Below are positions 36,934 to 48,984 of a DNA stretch of 64,000 nt, piece after piece. Source of the stretch: Owenia fusiformis (lineage: Eukaryota > Annelida > Polychaeta > Sabellida > Oweniidae); the NCBI GenBank assembly GCA_903813345.2, contig CAIIXF020000009.1, forward strand, positions 8,490,030 to 8,554,029, written 5' to 3'. The stretch's first letter is position 1. Every line of letters starts with the position of its first letter. A program made the position numbers and the translations under genes. The notes beneath the pieces are model-generated. The model had not been told where the DNA came from. It did no database searches and saw only the letters and a list, made by a program, of their open reading frames with translations.

Positions 36934-39900
36934 AATGGCGGCACTAAATGACGATGGCAGTGATTTTTATTGAGAGCCTATTTGATAGTGATTCTGATCT
37001 CTCTGGTGTCTGAAGCAAGTCAGATGCTGATGGGAATATTCCCATACCTTGTAATCAGTGAAGATGTGTCCCTGGACCTCAGCAATCAAAGAAAGATTAC
37101 AATTTGATAAGGTAGCCTAAATAGCCCGGGAGGACCAGAAAAATTCCAGTCAAGATTTTTTTTGAGTTGTGTCAATTATAATCGACATTGTAAGTTATCA
37201 GCTGAATTATTTGAACTGAATTATTTCCATCTTACTATTAGATGAATACTATTATCGAACATATTTTATTTAGAGTGTAAATAGAGCAAATAACATACTT
37301 GAAAAACTAAGTCACATGACTTGATCATGGTGATCATGTGACATTCAAAATGGCGCCATCCAGGTTAAAAATGAACAAATTTGCTCTTCAATATATCGCA
37401 TATTCTTGAGGAATCATTGTCTTTTTGCAATGTAATGACACAGAGAAAGGTACTGTATGTATATCTGATAACAAATATTTATTGATTTTATGATAATTAT
37501 GGCTCTATAGTGTCTAAACCACTAATGAACTGCAGAATTCATGAATTTTTTTCAATTTTATTTTTGATTTTCTTATTGTTTCTTTATCATTTCATTGTAC
37601 TATTTCATTGCACTGTTTCATTGCCATGGACAATGCAATACATATACTAGTATACCGAATACTCCTTTACATTGACGTGTATGGCTATGTACAATATCCA
37701 TGCATCTAGAGCTGATAGCAAACTTTTTCAAAGACAAATACAGTTGGGAATTACCTTCTTCTAAGGCCACTACATGTATATCGTGAGAATTGGCTTGAGA
37801 CTCGAGTGGACAGGTGGATTTTCTATCACCAACCACGGCCATCTGAAAGCCCATACTTTCCAACATTTTTAACATTGGAAATCCTCACTTCAGCAAATCC
37901 ATCTGTCATTTATTTATGTTCCAATCTGTGTCAGATATTTTTTTAATTGAATTACAGTAATGTTGTATTTCAGTCCAGTTTTGCCTTAGTTGTCCCACCT
38001 CAATTTATTTTTTTAATCCCTGCTTTGACTACAACATAGTCAGTCACTGAATAAAGTGAAGAGCTATACTGTTGTGAACAATTCATGTATAGCTGACAAT
38101 ATATGTTTTAGGAACCAGACAAAGCAAACAATACCAAATGCCGCATCAATGATATTTACTTTGATTAATACATGGATGGAGTTTGGGATCATATGACTGC
38201 TGAAAGTACAGTGTAATGTTATGCTGAACAACTGCAATGTACAGGTAGGCAATTAAACAGTGTTTCAGTGTTTACCAATATTACTAGAGTATAGTACATA
38301 ATTGCAATTTATGTACATGTACAAGCTTTATGATATTGATTATAATTAATGTAGTATAGTACAATACAATGTACTGTTTTGCAATACATTACAACATGTA
38401 CAAAAGTGTTTAACAGTATGTGTTCAGCATGAAGGTCATATTTGTATATCAAAAGGGATGTACCAATAATTTTTTATCTACTGTATTCTGTACCCGTAAC
38501 ATGGGTGAAGCCAAACTTGAGACAGGTGAGGCTTTTGCCTCACCACCATTTTTCAGGAAAACATTTATTTGGACAATATGTGTATATTAAGTCTGTGAAG
38601 ATAAAGGAAAGCACATTATTCTAATATTGCCCCAATAAAATCAATTTGATCTCTGGAAGAGGCAGATTTAAATTTAGGTACACACTCTACTTCAGCTTCA
38701 GTATTAATATTTTTTTGAAATTTCCCTCATTTCCATTATTGCTACTTCCTTGTATATAGTAAATGTTATGTTATATAGAGATTATTTAATGGGAGAGATG
38801 GTATATGAATTTTATTCTGTGGGAAAATATAATATTGGCCAAGGAAAATATCATATTGACCAAGGGCAATAGCCCAAGTGTCAAAGTGATATTCTTCGAG
38901 ATCAATATCATATTTTCTCAGGGAAAATATTAATACTCCAACACAACTGAAACTTATTTATAAGTTTTGAATGTCATCACCCAATGATGGTGTGATATAA
39001 AATGATACAATTGAATTCTTCTGATATCGGATCCAATATGGGATCTGATACAGGATTTTGCCTGATGCGAAATCTTATTTATTTCCCAGGGAAAACATGC
39101 TATTATAATTATGGAATAAATATTTATATACAATGATCTTTCCTTTACAGCACAAAGAGAAGAGGAGTTTCTCAAAGATTGCAGTAGGCTATACAGTGGG
39201 AAAATACAGTACATCCATCTCTGAATGAAAGCCTTCATTGAGATGCTGCTAAATATGTGTTTGATTCAGAAAGCAACACTGGAGTCATATTGGACAAAAA
39301 CAAGGTAATGTTTGTTTTATCACTGATGGCCAAGGGGAAAGGCAGGTGTCATTCTCGGCCTAAAGGCTGAGAGGCCGTTTCTTTGTACTTTTCTTTGGCA
39401 TTTTTGAAAAAAGTGGACCCAAAACTCATTTATTTAAATTCAAGTCCCGCAAGTCAATTTCCAGAGCCAACCCTGAACATATGTGTATTGCCATTATTGT
39501 GACAGTATAACCTTTCCATAAGCTTAATTAGACTAATCAGAAGACTGATTATAGAGTATTTTATAGGTCATGTACAGAAACAGGTCACTAAATAAAAAAA
39601 TAAAAACATTTTGTAATGTATGAATTCAAATCATGAAGTAAAATGATATAAAGTACTGTATATGAAAAAATGAAAATTCGGCCTAAAATGAAAAATTTGG
39701 CCAAAAATGAAGATTTTTGAAGGAAAAAGAATTTAATTTTAGAAAAGAAAATTCGAAAAATGAAAAATCATGATCCTAGGGAAATAAACCCCACGTTCAA
39801 TCCCTCCAAGTAAATAACCTCTATGCATTTTCTCATTATAGATGGAATCAGGCAACCCCCAGTTAGGAAAAAACTTTACGAGAGACCGATTTCAGCTACT

Positions 39901-41660
39901 TTTGCGGTTCTGGCACATGAACAATAATGAGGTTGCATTAGTTGAAGACAAGCCTGGCTGCAACCCCTATATCAAGGTCAGGTGCTTGATTTCTGCGTTC
40001 AACGGGAATTCTGCCATAATACTCTCCATGAAAACATTGCTCTGATTGCGGGACTGGTCTCTATGAGCAAGAGGTAAAATTTTTACCGTGATAATATGTA
40101 ATACAAGACCCTATTTTTACACTTTTATATTTTGCTTTCACATTTAAAACATATTCACACCACAGGAACAGTGCATAACTTTCCTGGTTAATGCCATATA
40201 TCTTTAGACAAGTTACATGAAATAACTTTATTTTATTTTTTTTCTTTGTTCCTCTCAGACATTTGATTTAGTTTACCCTGAAAACAGAAGAATGGTACTA
40301 CTGAAATTAAATCAACAAAAATAACAAGCAATATTCATCTGTCACAACTTAGTCCAGTGTAATTTTGATTGTATATATTCGGGGGTACATTGTTATGATT
40401 AATTAGACATCGATAGTTTGTCATTCCATATATGTGAGTGAGGAATATAAGAGTGAATAATAAAATAAATATTTAATTCTATTTTTGGTGAATGCTTGAC
40501 ACTTGACGCTTTCACAAGATATTCTACTTGCACTTCGGGCTTCGTGAAATATCACTAGTGAAAGATGCACATGTATTCAACCTCAATAGAAATAAATATT
40601 TGTATGTTATTTCTGACTGGTGTATATTGTAACTACTAAACAGTAGAAAGAACATATTGAACAGATTCAGTGAAATACATGTCTCAAGAAAGGAATTGTG
40701 GTACATAGATTTGTACAAAATATTTATTGAACATATAGCGCATTTTCTGAAATTCGTTCATATGATAAGTAAAACTAATATTTGTTATACAAATGATAAT
40801 CAGATAGCCTAATCATTTACATATTGCAGGATAACAACTGATGGGGACAGTGGATAGCACAGGTCAAATGATCACACAGTGATGGATGAACTCCAATACT
40901 GGCATAAAGTGGGCGTTGAAATACTCAGTTGAATGCTGCTTAACTCTTACATTGTATATGGAGCACACAGATACAGAAAAGACAATGCAAAGGTATGTAG
41001 GCTAGTTTAAGAAAACTCATGTCAGCATGAGCTACAGGTATGGTCGAAACTGATCATTGAGAGGGTACTTTTGGTACATACATGTACATATACTAGCTAA
41101 TCTTTTCACTACAGTAGGTGTCGAGTTTGCAACTGTTCTCAACAGCTGCTCATATCATTAGCTAGCCCCTTGACTGTCAAGTCTGATTATGAATTTCCAT
41201 AACCCTCATATGGCAGTAATCATGTAACAAATGTATTGTATCTTTTTTAAAGAAACTGATATAAAATGATATTTTCTTTAATTTTCTTTTAATATCAATT
41301 ACAATTTTGAATATACATCACAATATATATATCGATTTCAATGTAAGTGAACATTTATAAATAATATTACTGATGTTTGTTTTCAGATACTCATTTATGA
41401 TTGACCTGATTGAGGGCCTTGCAACTGCCTCCTGTCCTGCACTTTAGTTAATGCACTAAGCCATTGGCCAGGGATATTACCTGACAACAAGAAAAGCAGT
41501 ATGTTCTGTGTAGCCAGCTAGGGACCTGTCACCATTCCAGGACAGAATGTGGAAAGGGGTTCATTTGAAGTGTTCCTTCTAAACAGCAAGAGGAGAGGAT
41601 ATGAGTTTGGGCAACTCCTGCTGGCAGACACATTGGACATGAATATAAAGTTACAGTAGT
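36934..41660 (+). pseudogene. piggyBac transposase relic, split into exon-like blocks
   Basis: Plus-strand blocks match the piggyBac transposase in order. Near 36934 an ATG is followed by an acidic stretch with FDSDSDLSG. 39225-39304 encodes MKAFIEMLLNMCLIQKA and ends ESYWTKT at a GTAATG donor. 39842-40078, after a TTCTCATTATAG acceptor, encodes FTRDRFQLLLRFWHMNNNE then KVRCLI. 40830-40993 encodes QYWHKVGVEIL and MLLNSYIVYG, ending at GTATGT. 41387-41660, after TTTTCAG, gives a C-terminal part. Stops and a frameshift occur in several blocks, so no functional protein is expected. The block edges coincide with splice-like sites, which suggests an intron-bearing ancestor. No TTAA-flanked termini were identified. 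Confidence 0.7.
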
Positions 41661-42664
41661 ACTATAGCACAAAGTATATCTCATTCAATACCTTCTTCAA
41701 CCAACAATCTGTAGGTTGAAATGTAAAAGCGATGGGAAAAAATTAAAGGAAATTACAAGGGGCATAAATCAATCAATCTAAATGTCCAATTTATACGACT
41801 GTAACTTTTCAATATAAATAATGAATAAAACAAACAAACAAACAAACAAACTAAGCATGACTTGTCAAGTTAAACCATAATCTGTTGCCATGGTAACATA
41901 TATTCATTGCCATAATGCCAACAATAAGTTAAAACTTTGAGCAGATTTTTTTTTGAGAATAGAATTGAAATCAATCTGGACGCTAGTGAATTAATTGTAC
42001 TGTAAATTGCAAATTCTTACAAAATGTTACATCCACTTACCCGTTGTCATGGTAACAGATATTGATATATGTATGTGTGAAATTCTCTTATCTTCTATAC
42101 ATGTATTGATCCAGAATGATTTAATTAACTTCATATTTATATTATGTATTGATATCAGTAGACAAAATAAGATACAAATGTAATAATTAATTGTTTTTGT
42201 AATACCATCAATATTTTGGTAAAAAATCAAGGATTTTAGTAGAAAATGAGCTTTGATAAGATTATAAACGTTATGGTCGGCCGACGGTGCTATGTATTGT
42301 TCCATATATCATATGCAAATGACAAATTCATGGGCAATTATATTTTTGTCTAGTTTTTTGTCCTATTTTATAATTTATATTTGATTGGATGTGATGTAGG
42401 GGCAAATGGATTAATTCATAATAACCTATGAATTGTATTTTACAGCGTTATTTTTCTAATAAGTAAAATGGCGGCCATATTGATGACGTCATATCTAATT
42501 TGCATATTTGAATAATTTATTCATCAAGATAATTATTTTAGCTTTCCAACGATGTATCATACATGGTTCCATCGTAAATAATGACTAAGTTATGAAGTCA
42601 GATATACCGAGGCCTAATTTTCTCTATTTTACCATGAAAAGTCTAGCACTGAGGCAAAAGCTCT

Positions 42665-42958
42665 TCATTCTTGAATTAGCAGCAAAATGAAATATTTGCC
42701 TTTTTTTGTAGCATTGATAGGGTTAAGTACATCATGCATTTTCATATGTTTTTCCATCAAAGTTCTGCTTCTTCTGTCACAGGAATACATACATGCACGG
42801 CCTTCAGGGGATATGTATGTACATTTGAGAGATAGATAGTGTTGTCTTACATGCAGGTATAGTGCACGCCAGTTTCTGTATCTTTTGTCGCAGAAGATGT
42901 AGTTTTCATTTTCATCTGTTCTGAGGACAACACGGCATTGCTGCAAGTAAGCAAAAAC
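42665..42958 (-). pseudogene. C2H2 zinc-finger-like exon or fragment within the LTR element
   Basis: Preceded by a TTGCAG-type acceptor near 42950, the frame encodes a finger-like pattern C-x14-C-x12-H-x3-H (second Cys at IFCDK, His pair in LHVRQH). A second Cys-rich stretch follows with a His pair (EKHMKMH). The spacing of the first Cys pair is longer than in classical C2H2 fingers. It is on the element's sense strand, between the RT relic and the piggyBac relic. It may be a captured host exon. No flanking exons were recognised. Confidence 0.4.
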
Positions 42959-43479
42959 ATTGATAAGTTACCACCGGGTAGGCTCATTTACATCTAATAA
43001 AATTCATAGCTTTCTAACTTTGAATATAAATCACTCAGATTGATCAATCAGGGGCTTTAACCTTCCTTTTTTGTACAATCTTGAATTCTTCAATTTCTCT
43101 TGGACCTCAGAAGTTTATCTTTCCCATCAGGGATTGAAATATTACAGGGTCTTGTGGGGGTTCATTGACATCAACATGTGTTCGTTTGTGTTTGGTGGCA
43201 CAATAATTTTATCAACTGATTGGCTGCAGAACCGCTTTAATTTATTCGCGTTCACTACCCGCCGATTGTCACTGATTTGAAATCATCAACACACGTCGCA
43301 AATCTGTTTGATCTGTGCCATCTTTTTACAAATTTAGGAGTTTGACTTTTTCATGGAAACATACAACATACAACTTAATCATCAACATCAACATTTTGCA
43401 GATTGGCTTTGACATCATACTGGCTTTAAATGGCATCACCTACAATTAAAACTATCCCATATAATCATGGCTGCATCAT

Positions 43480-45239
43480 CCTGGCTCATAAGTACCTGCA
43501 GGTACTCAGATCCAGCAAGGCTGTCAACGATTTCATCACACCGTGGCAGCGGGTAAGAATCTCCGACAGTCCTGTGATTCAACATTCAAAACTCCACACC
43601 AAATCGTAAGCTTTTGTCCTTCAGAACTAACACCAGTGCCAGTGTTGATTTTCATCTCTGTTGCATCGTTTTGCGTATGTCTTGTTATTGGCAAATAATT
43701 AGGTTTACTTCAATCAATAAAAACAGTTTAACACACTCCACTTTTTCGGGAGAAAATAGTTGCACACTGTTCTCAAAAAGTATCTTCGAATGTTCTTGTA
43801 CTTTGTCATCTTTTGCTACATCTGCCTCTTTTAATTCAGATTCAGATTTCACTTCCTCAACATCATCCGCAGAGTCGTCATCAAGGTCAACATTGGATAT
43901 TGTCATTCAATATCAAGTTCAATATCAAGTTTAGACCTGGCCAGGCATTTGTCAACAAAGGGATCAGACTCTGACTTCAAACATCACTACAATGTGTGTT
44001 CGGGACATCATTCTAGTTGATTGAAACACCGCCAATATCTGTGACTTCACGTTCAGACGCTTGAACGTGTCTCGGTAGTTCCTTTTCATTCATGAAAAGC
44101 GGCTCACCAAAAGCTATGGGTCTTTATACAGCATTGTTGGTTGGATACCATAATTGATCATTCTCACGAGAATCCAGTAGTTTGGATTTACATATACCAA
44201 AAATCTACCAATTGATATTCCCCTGATCTTGGCGTCCACATCCATTTTAATTGCTTAGACATTTCCATGTAGATTGCCTGGTGCTTCACCTTTGACTACC
44301 ACTTCACACATGGGCGACACTCTCACTGTTTGTTTCATCACAACATGACACTTGGGTCTCAGGCTCAGTTGAGGGTTTACAGTAAATCACACTCTAGGTT
44401 CATAGTCATATCTTCAAAGTCTATACATCCAAATCATTCTACCAAATGTAACGCTTGTGTTATTTATCAAGACAACCAAGTAACATTAAAACATACTGAT
44501 CATCTAATCCTCTCATCTCAATCTTTATTCCCAGTCTTTATCAAAACGTCTATATACAAATACAATGCATCACCATCATTTTCTGTGACTCTATATGTCA
44601 TTAAAATAGCTAGTGTTACAGACAGATTCTAAATATTATTCAAAATATTTTGCTACAACAAAATAATGCATGATTGTTCAAGTAGACATGTTTTCAGTCC
44701 GGCCGGTTCTGAATACTGTGTCATATCTACTATTTCCAGTTGAAGAAAACAATGATGAATAGTTTCAATTACAAACAATTAGTTTTCACATGCACTCCTC
44801 ACAATTAGTCTTTATTCATTCACACATGGGTAATAAGTCCATTTCATTTATTCAACCAACCGGATGAATGTCAAGTCTCCATCAGTGTATCCATCACAAC
44901 TGTAAATTCAGCTTCTTAAATGTAATGTCTTTTTTCGCAAATTACACATTTGTAGCCATCAATCAAGTTTCACTTTTGCATCTTTAATTCCAAACTCACA
45001 CTTCACAATGCAATGCACTTCAACAGGTCTTCCATCAGTCATCTCTATGTTTGAGACATGGCCTTTGTTGATATATTCATCCATCTCGCCTTTGTGGGAA
45101 TATTATACACATCAGATTCACTATCAACAATAGCTGGTATCAGGAACTTCCAAATATTAAAATGCACAGCAAGACCTTTGCGGGTTGTGCCATCAATTTT
45201 AGTGAGTCCAACAGAGGTCTCGGCTGATTCTGGACCCAC
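43480..45239 (-). pseudogene. Decayed pol (protease and reverse transcriptase) of the LTR element
   Basis: Downstream of gag, the 64-codon frame 45045-45239 contains IPAIVDSESDVYNIP, matching the retropepsin active-site region, but with DSE where DSG is expected. Around 44100-44300 a stretch with FLVYVNPNYW and YGIQPTMLY resembles the linker before RT in Ty3/gypsy. At about 43710-43760, SPEKVECVKLFLL fits the pre-RT helix. At 43490-43630, KDKSLRFGVEF, a stop, then DSYPLPRCDEIVDSLAGS fits RT motifs 1-2. The YxDD box, RNase H and integrase were not found. Frames shift and stops are frequent, so pol cannot be made from this copy. Confidence 0.75.
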
Positions 45240-45253
45240 TGAATCAGCATCAT

Positions 45254-46957
45254 CTAGTTTCCCGAGCCCTTGGGCTCGGGGCTGCCCTTGGGGCAGTCCA
45301 TCACACCGTGATTGTCTTCACCGCATCGGAAGCAAGCCTTTGATCCATGCTTCTTCGAATTAGGGTGCCTGGACTTACAATCAAAGATGGAGTGTTCCCT
45401 GCAGTCACAAAGTTTGCAATACACTCGCCTATTCTTCTTCTTAGGGTTCTTCTCTGTCTTTGTTGTCAGTTTTTGCATCAACTTCTTGCCTAGCTTCTCC
45501 ATTTGCGACGTGACCAACCTTTGCGTTTCTGCTTTGAAATCATTCATCACATTTTGAATTTGCTCCTTGTTCAGAGAATTAGCTGGTTCGTTCACAGCTG
45601 CTACTTTAAATGGTGTATCATGTTCAGTCACAATTCTCTTCTTGTGGCCTCTTGTGAATGCTTCACATTGGAGAGGTACACACGAAACCCCATTCAATGT
45701 CTTAGGCTCGACAAATGACACACAGGTTTCCATATCGAAATCTGTTTGGGCTTGGGCTTCAATAAATACTCTTTCATCAGCTCCCACTTCAATAGCAGAA
45801 TAAGTTGGTAGCTTTTCACCAGGGCATGCTTTGCGAGCTGGTCTTCTCACATTGATATGTTTGTTCGATAGTGGTCTCTCACTCTGTTGTCTATACAGAT
45901 CGGCACTGTGACTTCGGTCATCATTCCCAAGTTGTTTCAGCAATGGCATTCGATAACCCTGGTCCAGCACATATTCTTGGGCTGTCATCAATCCTGTGTC
46001 ATCAAGGTCTGAATCTCCCCATTGCATGCAATTGTAGGGTGATGAAACATAAGGAATATGCACCAATTGGGAAAACTTTTGTGGGACAATTCTGTCTTTA
46101 GTTTCTGTTTTATCATCCTGGAATAGTGATGACTGTTGTCTCTGTGACTTCGGGTAGACTGCCTGTCGCTCAAAGCCATCACCAAGCAGCACTGAAGAAT
46201 CATACTTTGTATCTTCTAGTTCCACTATTGGAGCATATAATACATCATAGTAGTTCGGTTGTGGCATTTGCAGCTGATAGAAAGCATCTTGTCTTTCGAG
46301 TCTTGGCTTCGAAATTTCTGTCGGACAATCATTAGCTCCTATTGGCAATGCTGAGGGTGAAAAGAACTTTTCCTCTTCACAAGTCTGCTCTCTTCCTTTA
46401 ACGTCATGTATCATTTCATGCACATTCATGTGGGTTCTTTTTGGTGTTGCCCCAGCTTCTGACAATGACGCAGTCTCAATATTTGTAGATGTCGCATGTT
46501 CTGTCTTGATTTTCATTGGCTTCAGCAATGGTCTATTTTGTGAGTTCATCTGTGTACCGGGCCTTTTCCACACCATATCGATCCTCAGATCTAAGGCATC
46601 AATAGTCGAAGATTTCGTTTGACTTCCATCATTCATGAAATTATTGGGGTACAAATTACCTTCAATTGGTAGAGATCTCATTTGTGAGAGATTGTCAATT
46701 CTCTTTGACAATTCATCAGTATCACTATTAAGGATATCTGTATCACAGCATTCATAGGCCATCTTGTGTAAATCTCGTTCCTTTCTTTGACGTCTAGACT
46801 GCAAGCCACAATGTACTTCACCATCACCAAATGCTGACTGTAGTAGCTCACCATTCATGTCAAAATCTGTGGCTTCCATTTGCTCAGTAGATGCCTCAGA
46901 TGGTAGAGCTGTGTCCTTTGTCGTCTCCAAAGTATTTTCAGTAGCTGACGTGGCCAT
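45254..46957 (-). CDS. gag: Gag-like protein with two CCHC zinc knuckles
   Basis: A 567-codon uninterrupted ORF is the first coding region after the 5' LTR, with a 509-nt leader and a good ATG context (A at -3, G at +4). The C-terminus has two C-x2-C-x4-H-x4-C knuckles: CKLCDCREHSIFDC (about 514-527) and CFRCGEDNHGVMDC (about 542-555), preceded by a Lys-rich stretch (KKLMQKLTTKTEKNPKKKN). These bind RNA during packaging in known Gag proteins. The N-terminal 500 residues are polar, and a capsid fold cannot be confirmed by eye. That this ORF is open while pol is broken suggests gag is still selected or recently acquired. Confidence 0.85.
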   Translation of the reverse strand: MATSATENTLETTKDTALPSEASTEQMEATDFDMNGELLQSAFGDGEVHCGLQSRRQRKERDLHKMAYECCDTDILNSDTDELSKRIDNLSQMRSLPIEGNLYPNNFMNDGSQTKSSTIDALDLRIDMVWKRPGTQMNSQNRPLLKPMKIKTEHATSTNIETASLSEAGATPKRTHMNVHEMIHDVKGREQTCEEEKFFSPSALPIGANDCPTEISKPRLERQDAFYQLQMPQPNYYDVLYAPIVELEDTKYDSSVLLGDGFERQAVYPKSQRQQSSLFQDDKTETKDRIVPQKFSQLVHIPYVSSPYNCMQWGDSDLDDTGLMTAQEYVLDQGYRMPLLKQLGNDDRSHSADLYRQQSERPLSNKHINVRRPARKACPGEKLPTYSAIEVGADERVFIEAQAQTDFDMETCVSFVEPKTLNGVSCVPLQCEAFTRGHKKRIVTEHDTPFKVAAVNEPANSLNKEQIQNVMNDFKAETQRLVTSQMEKLGKKLMQKLTTKTEKNPKKKNRRVYCKLCDCREHSIFDCKSRHPNSKKHGSKACFRCGEDNHGVMDCPKGSPEPKGSGN

Positions 46958-47443
46958 ATTTCACACAAGTTATTCCCATGTAAGAGATTCCACAGTTTCA
47001 CACAGATCAATTTATTACAGTTGACAACATACAACTTTATTCTTCACACAAATATGAAACAACAAGTAAATAACAAAATTTATTTTTATTTACTTAATCA
47101 TACACCTGGTTTATTCACTTAGAAGAAATGGCTGTGACTTCAAAAATCCAGCATTGCATCAATGTGGACATTCGTTTATTCTTCACTTCAGGTTTTGCAG
47201 AACATACAATGCAAGAGTACAAGCTGGTCATCTATTTTAAACAATAAACAATCCCAAGCATAAAGAAGTATCACACAAAGAGTTTTCCTTTTGCAGCTAA
47301 ACACATGTGTGTTAACAATTTGGGAATGACTAAATTTGTTTACACTGCCCGAATAATGAGAAAAAAATGACGCAAAACACGATCTTGATATAATGCGCGA
47401 GCCAATCAGTTCACAAAAGTAGACGTACCACTATCACTATCCA

Positions 47444-47462
47444 TATCCCACCGCTTTAGCCA
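47444..47462 (-). other. Candidate primer-binding site
   Basis: The plus strand reads TATCCCACCGCTTTAGCCA, 4 bp inside the 5' LTR. It resembles the 3' end of a class II tRNA (an ATCCCACCGCT T-arm and terminal CCA, as in Leu tRNAs), so the minus-strand RNA could pair with such a tRNA. About 14 of 19 positions agree with a generic Leu tRNA end. Confidence 0.5.
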
Positions 47463-47466
47463 ACAC

Positions 47467-48980
47467 TGTGAAGTTTCTGGTCCTGCTTCCACAAAAATCA
47501 TAGAATTGGTAACGTGCTCTATTAAACCAAAAACCCCGAATATGTCACTTACCGTCTTGTTCTCATTTATAAGGCTCTATGGAAGACTCACTGTGTGATT
47601 AATTGTGGACAAATGACAACTGTGGACAAGTATGATTTCGCAATTGTGGACAAAGTGTAATTGCACAATTGTGGACAAATAGTAATTGCACAATTGTGGA
47701 CAAATGACAACTGTGGACAAAAGTGATTTCACAATTGTGGGCAAAGTGTAATTGTACAATTGTGGACAAATGACAGCTGTGGACAAATATGATTTCACAA
47801 TTGTGTGGACAAAGTGTAATTGTACAATTGTTGACAAATGACAGCTGTGGACAAATATGTCTGAGTTATATTAGGCCAGCATGGGGAATATAAAATCGGT
47901 AAATAATATAAGTTGAAACTCAAGGAAAATTTGGGCAGCACTTCCCCTAGTATCAGTGAAAATCAGATTGGGGAGGGGAAAATTTGGGCAGCACTTCCCC
48001 TAGTATGAGTGAAAAACAGATTTGGGAAGGACAGATATTATAATTGCTATATCAGGCCATACATCACTTGTTAAAAAGGAACTGTGTCTTCAAGGTAAGG
48101 CTGTATCTTCCATTCAGGGGGTTGGGAATTGTAAAGTGGACAAATTACAACTGTGTACAAACCCAAATGTGGACAGAAGCAATTGTGGACAGAAGCAATT
48201 GTGGACAAAGTAGATTAATTCAGGTAAATGGTTGGTTATGACACACTCTGATCACCAATGATCCAACAGAAAAAGATATAAACTGCTAAAATAACTTACT
48301 ATCTTTATTCGTAAATGACTAAATTATATTCCGTCTACATGAATAGAAAGACAATCCAAAGATGAGATCAGAATCAGCAAAATTATTACGGCTAAATAAT
48401 ATTGTAAACAGCCAGTGAAATCACCAAAATTATACACTAATATATCTCACCCAGTTTTCAAAGAGCTTTGTCGTCATCCCGGGCATGTTGGCCTTCTTTA
48501 GAAACACATCTTTGACTTCAAAGTGATTCTCTAGGCTTCAAAACGATTCTTGATTACGAAAACAGCTGATTTCCCAAACTATCAAAGGCTGTCCACAATG
48601 TCAGAGTGTACAAGTTAATCTCGAAACTCAAACAAAACGTTTTTATACATCAAAGTCTAAACATATAACAATATGTTTGCAACATCAAAATACATGATTG
48701 ATAACATCATAAGAACATGTTACGTTCCAGTTAAGCTTTAAAAGTGCTCTTTATATGACAGAAAATCAAAAATATAAATGAGATAATTTCCTAGTCACAT
48801 GACCATCCAAAATGGCGGCCTCCATGAAAAATGTAAACAAATTTAAAATCAAAACAGTTTCGTAAATTTGAAGCTCAATACAAAGTAATTATACGTGATT
48901 TTCTCAACTCCAAGCAAGATCAAGGTACCAGGTAAGGAGAAATGATATAAATATAGAAAATGACGAGCAGGATCGTCACA
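47467..48980 (-). repeat. 5' LTR, 1514 bp, uninterrupted
   Basis: TG...CA repeat, aligned with the left LTR at a constant offset of 16639 until the insertion point at 48085. Contains the TTGTGGACAAA word array (47596-47861), an AAAATGGCGGC motif (48810-48820), and on the sense strand a possible AATAAA at about 48303-48308. Confidence 0.95.
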
Positions 48981-48984
48981 CAGG

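Larger units (their letters stand above)
30828..48980 (-). mobile_element. LTR retrotransposon, Ty3/gypsy-like, with decayed pol and nested insertions
   Basis: Direct repeats 30828-34831 (interrupted) and 47467-48980 both start TGTGAAG and end GTCACA. CAGG flanks both sides (30824-30827, 48981-48984); the duplication can also be read as 5-bp ACAGG if the last A is shared. Total length is 18.15 kb, or 15.66 kb without the 2488-bp insertion. The sense strand is minus: right LTR, candidate primer-binding site, gag-like ORF, protease and RT relics, further sequence, polypurine tract, left LTR. RNase H and integrase were not recognised. The interior also holds an antisense piggyBac relic, a C2H2-like exon and a 398-codon ORF. 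Confidence 0.92.
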
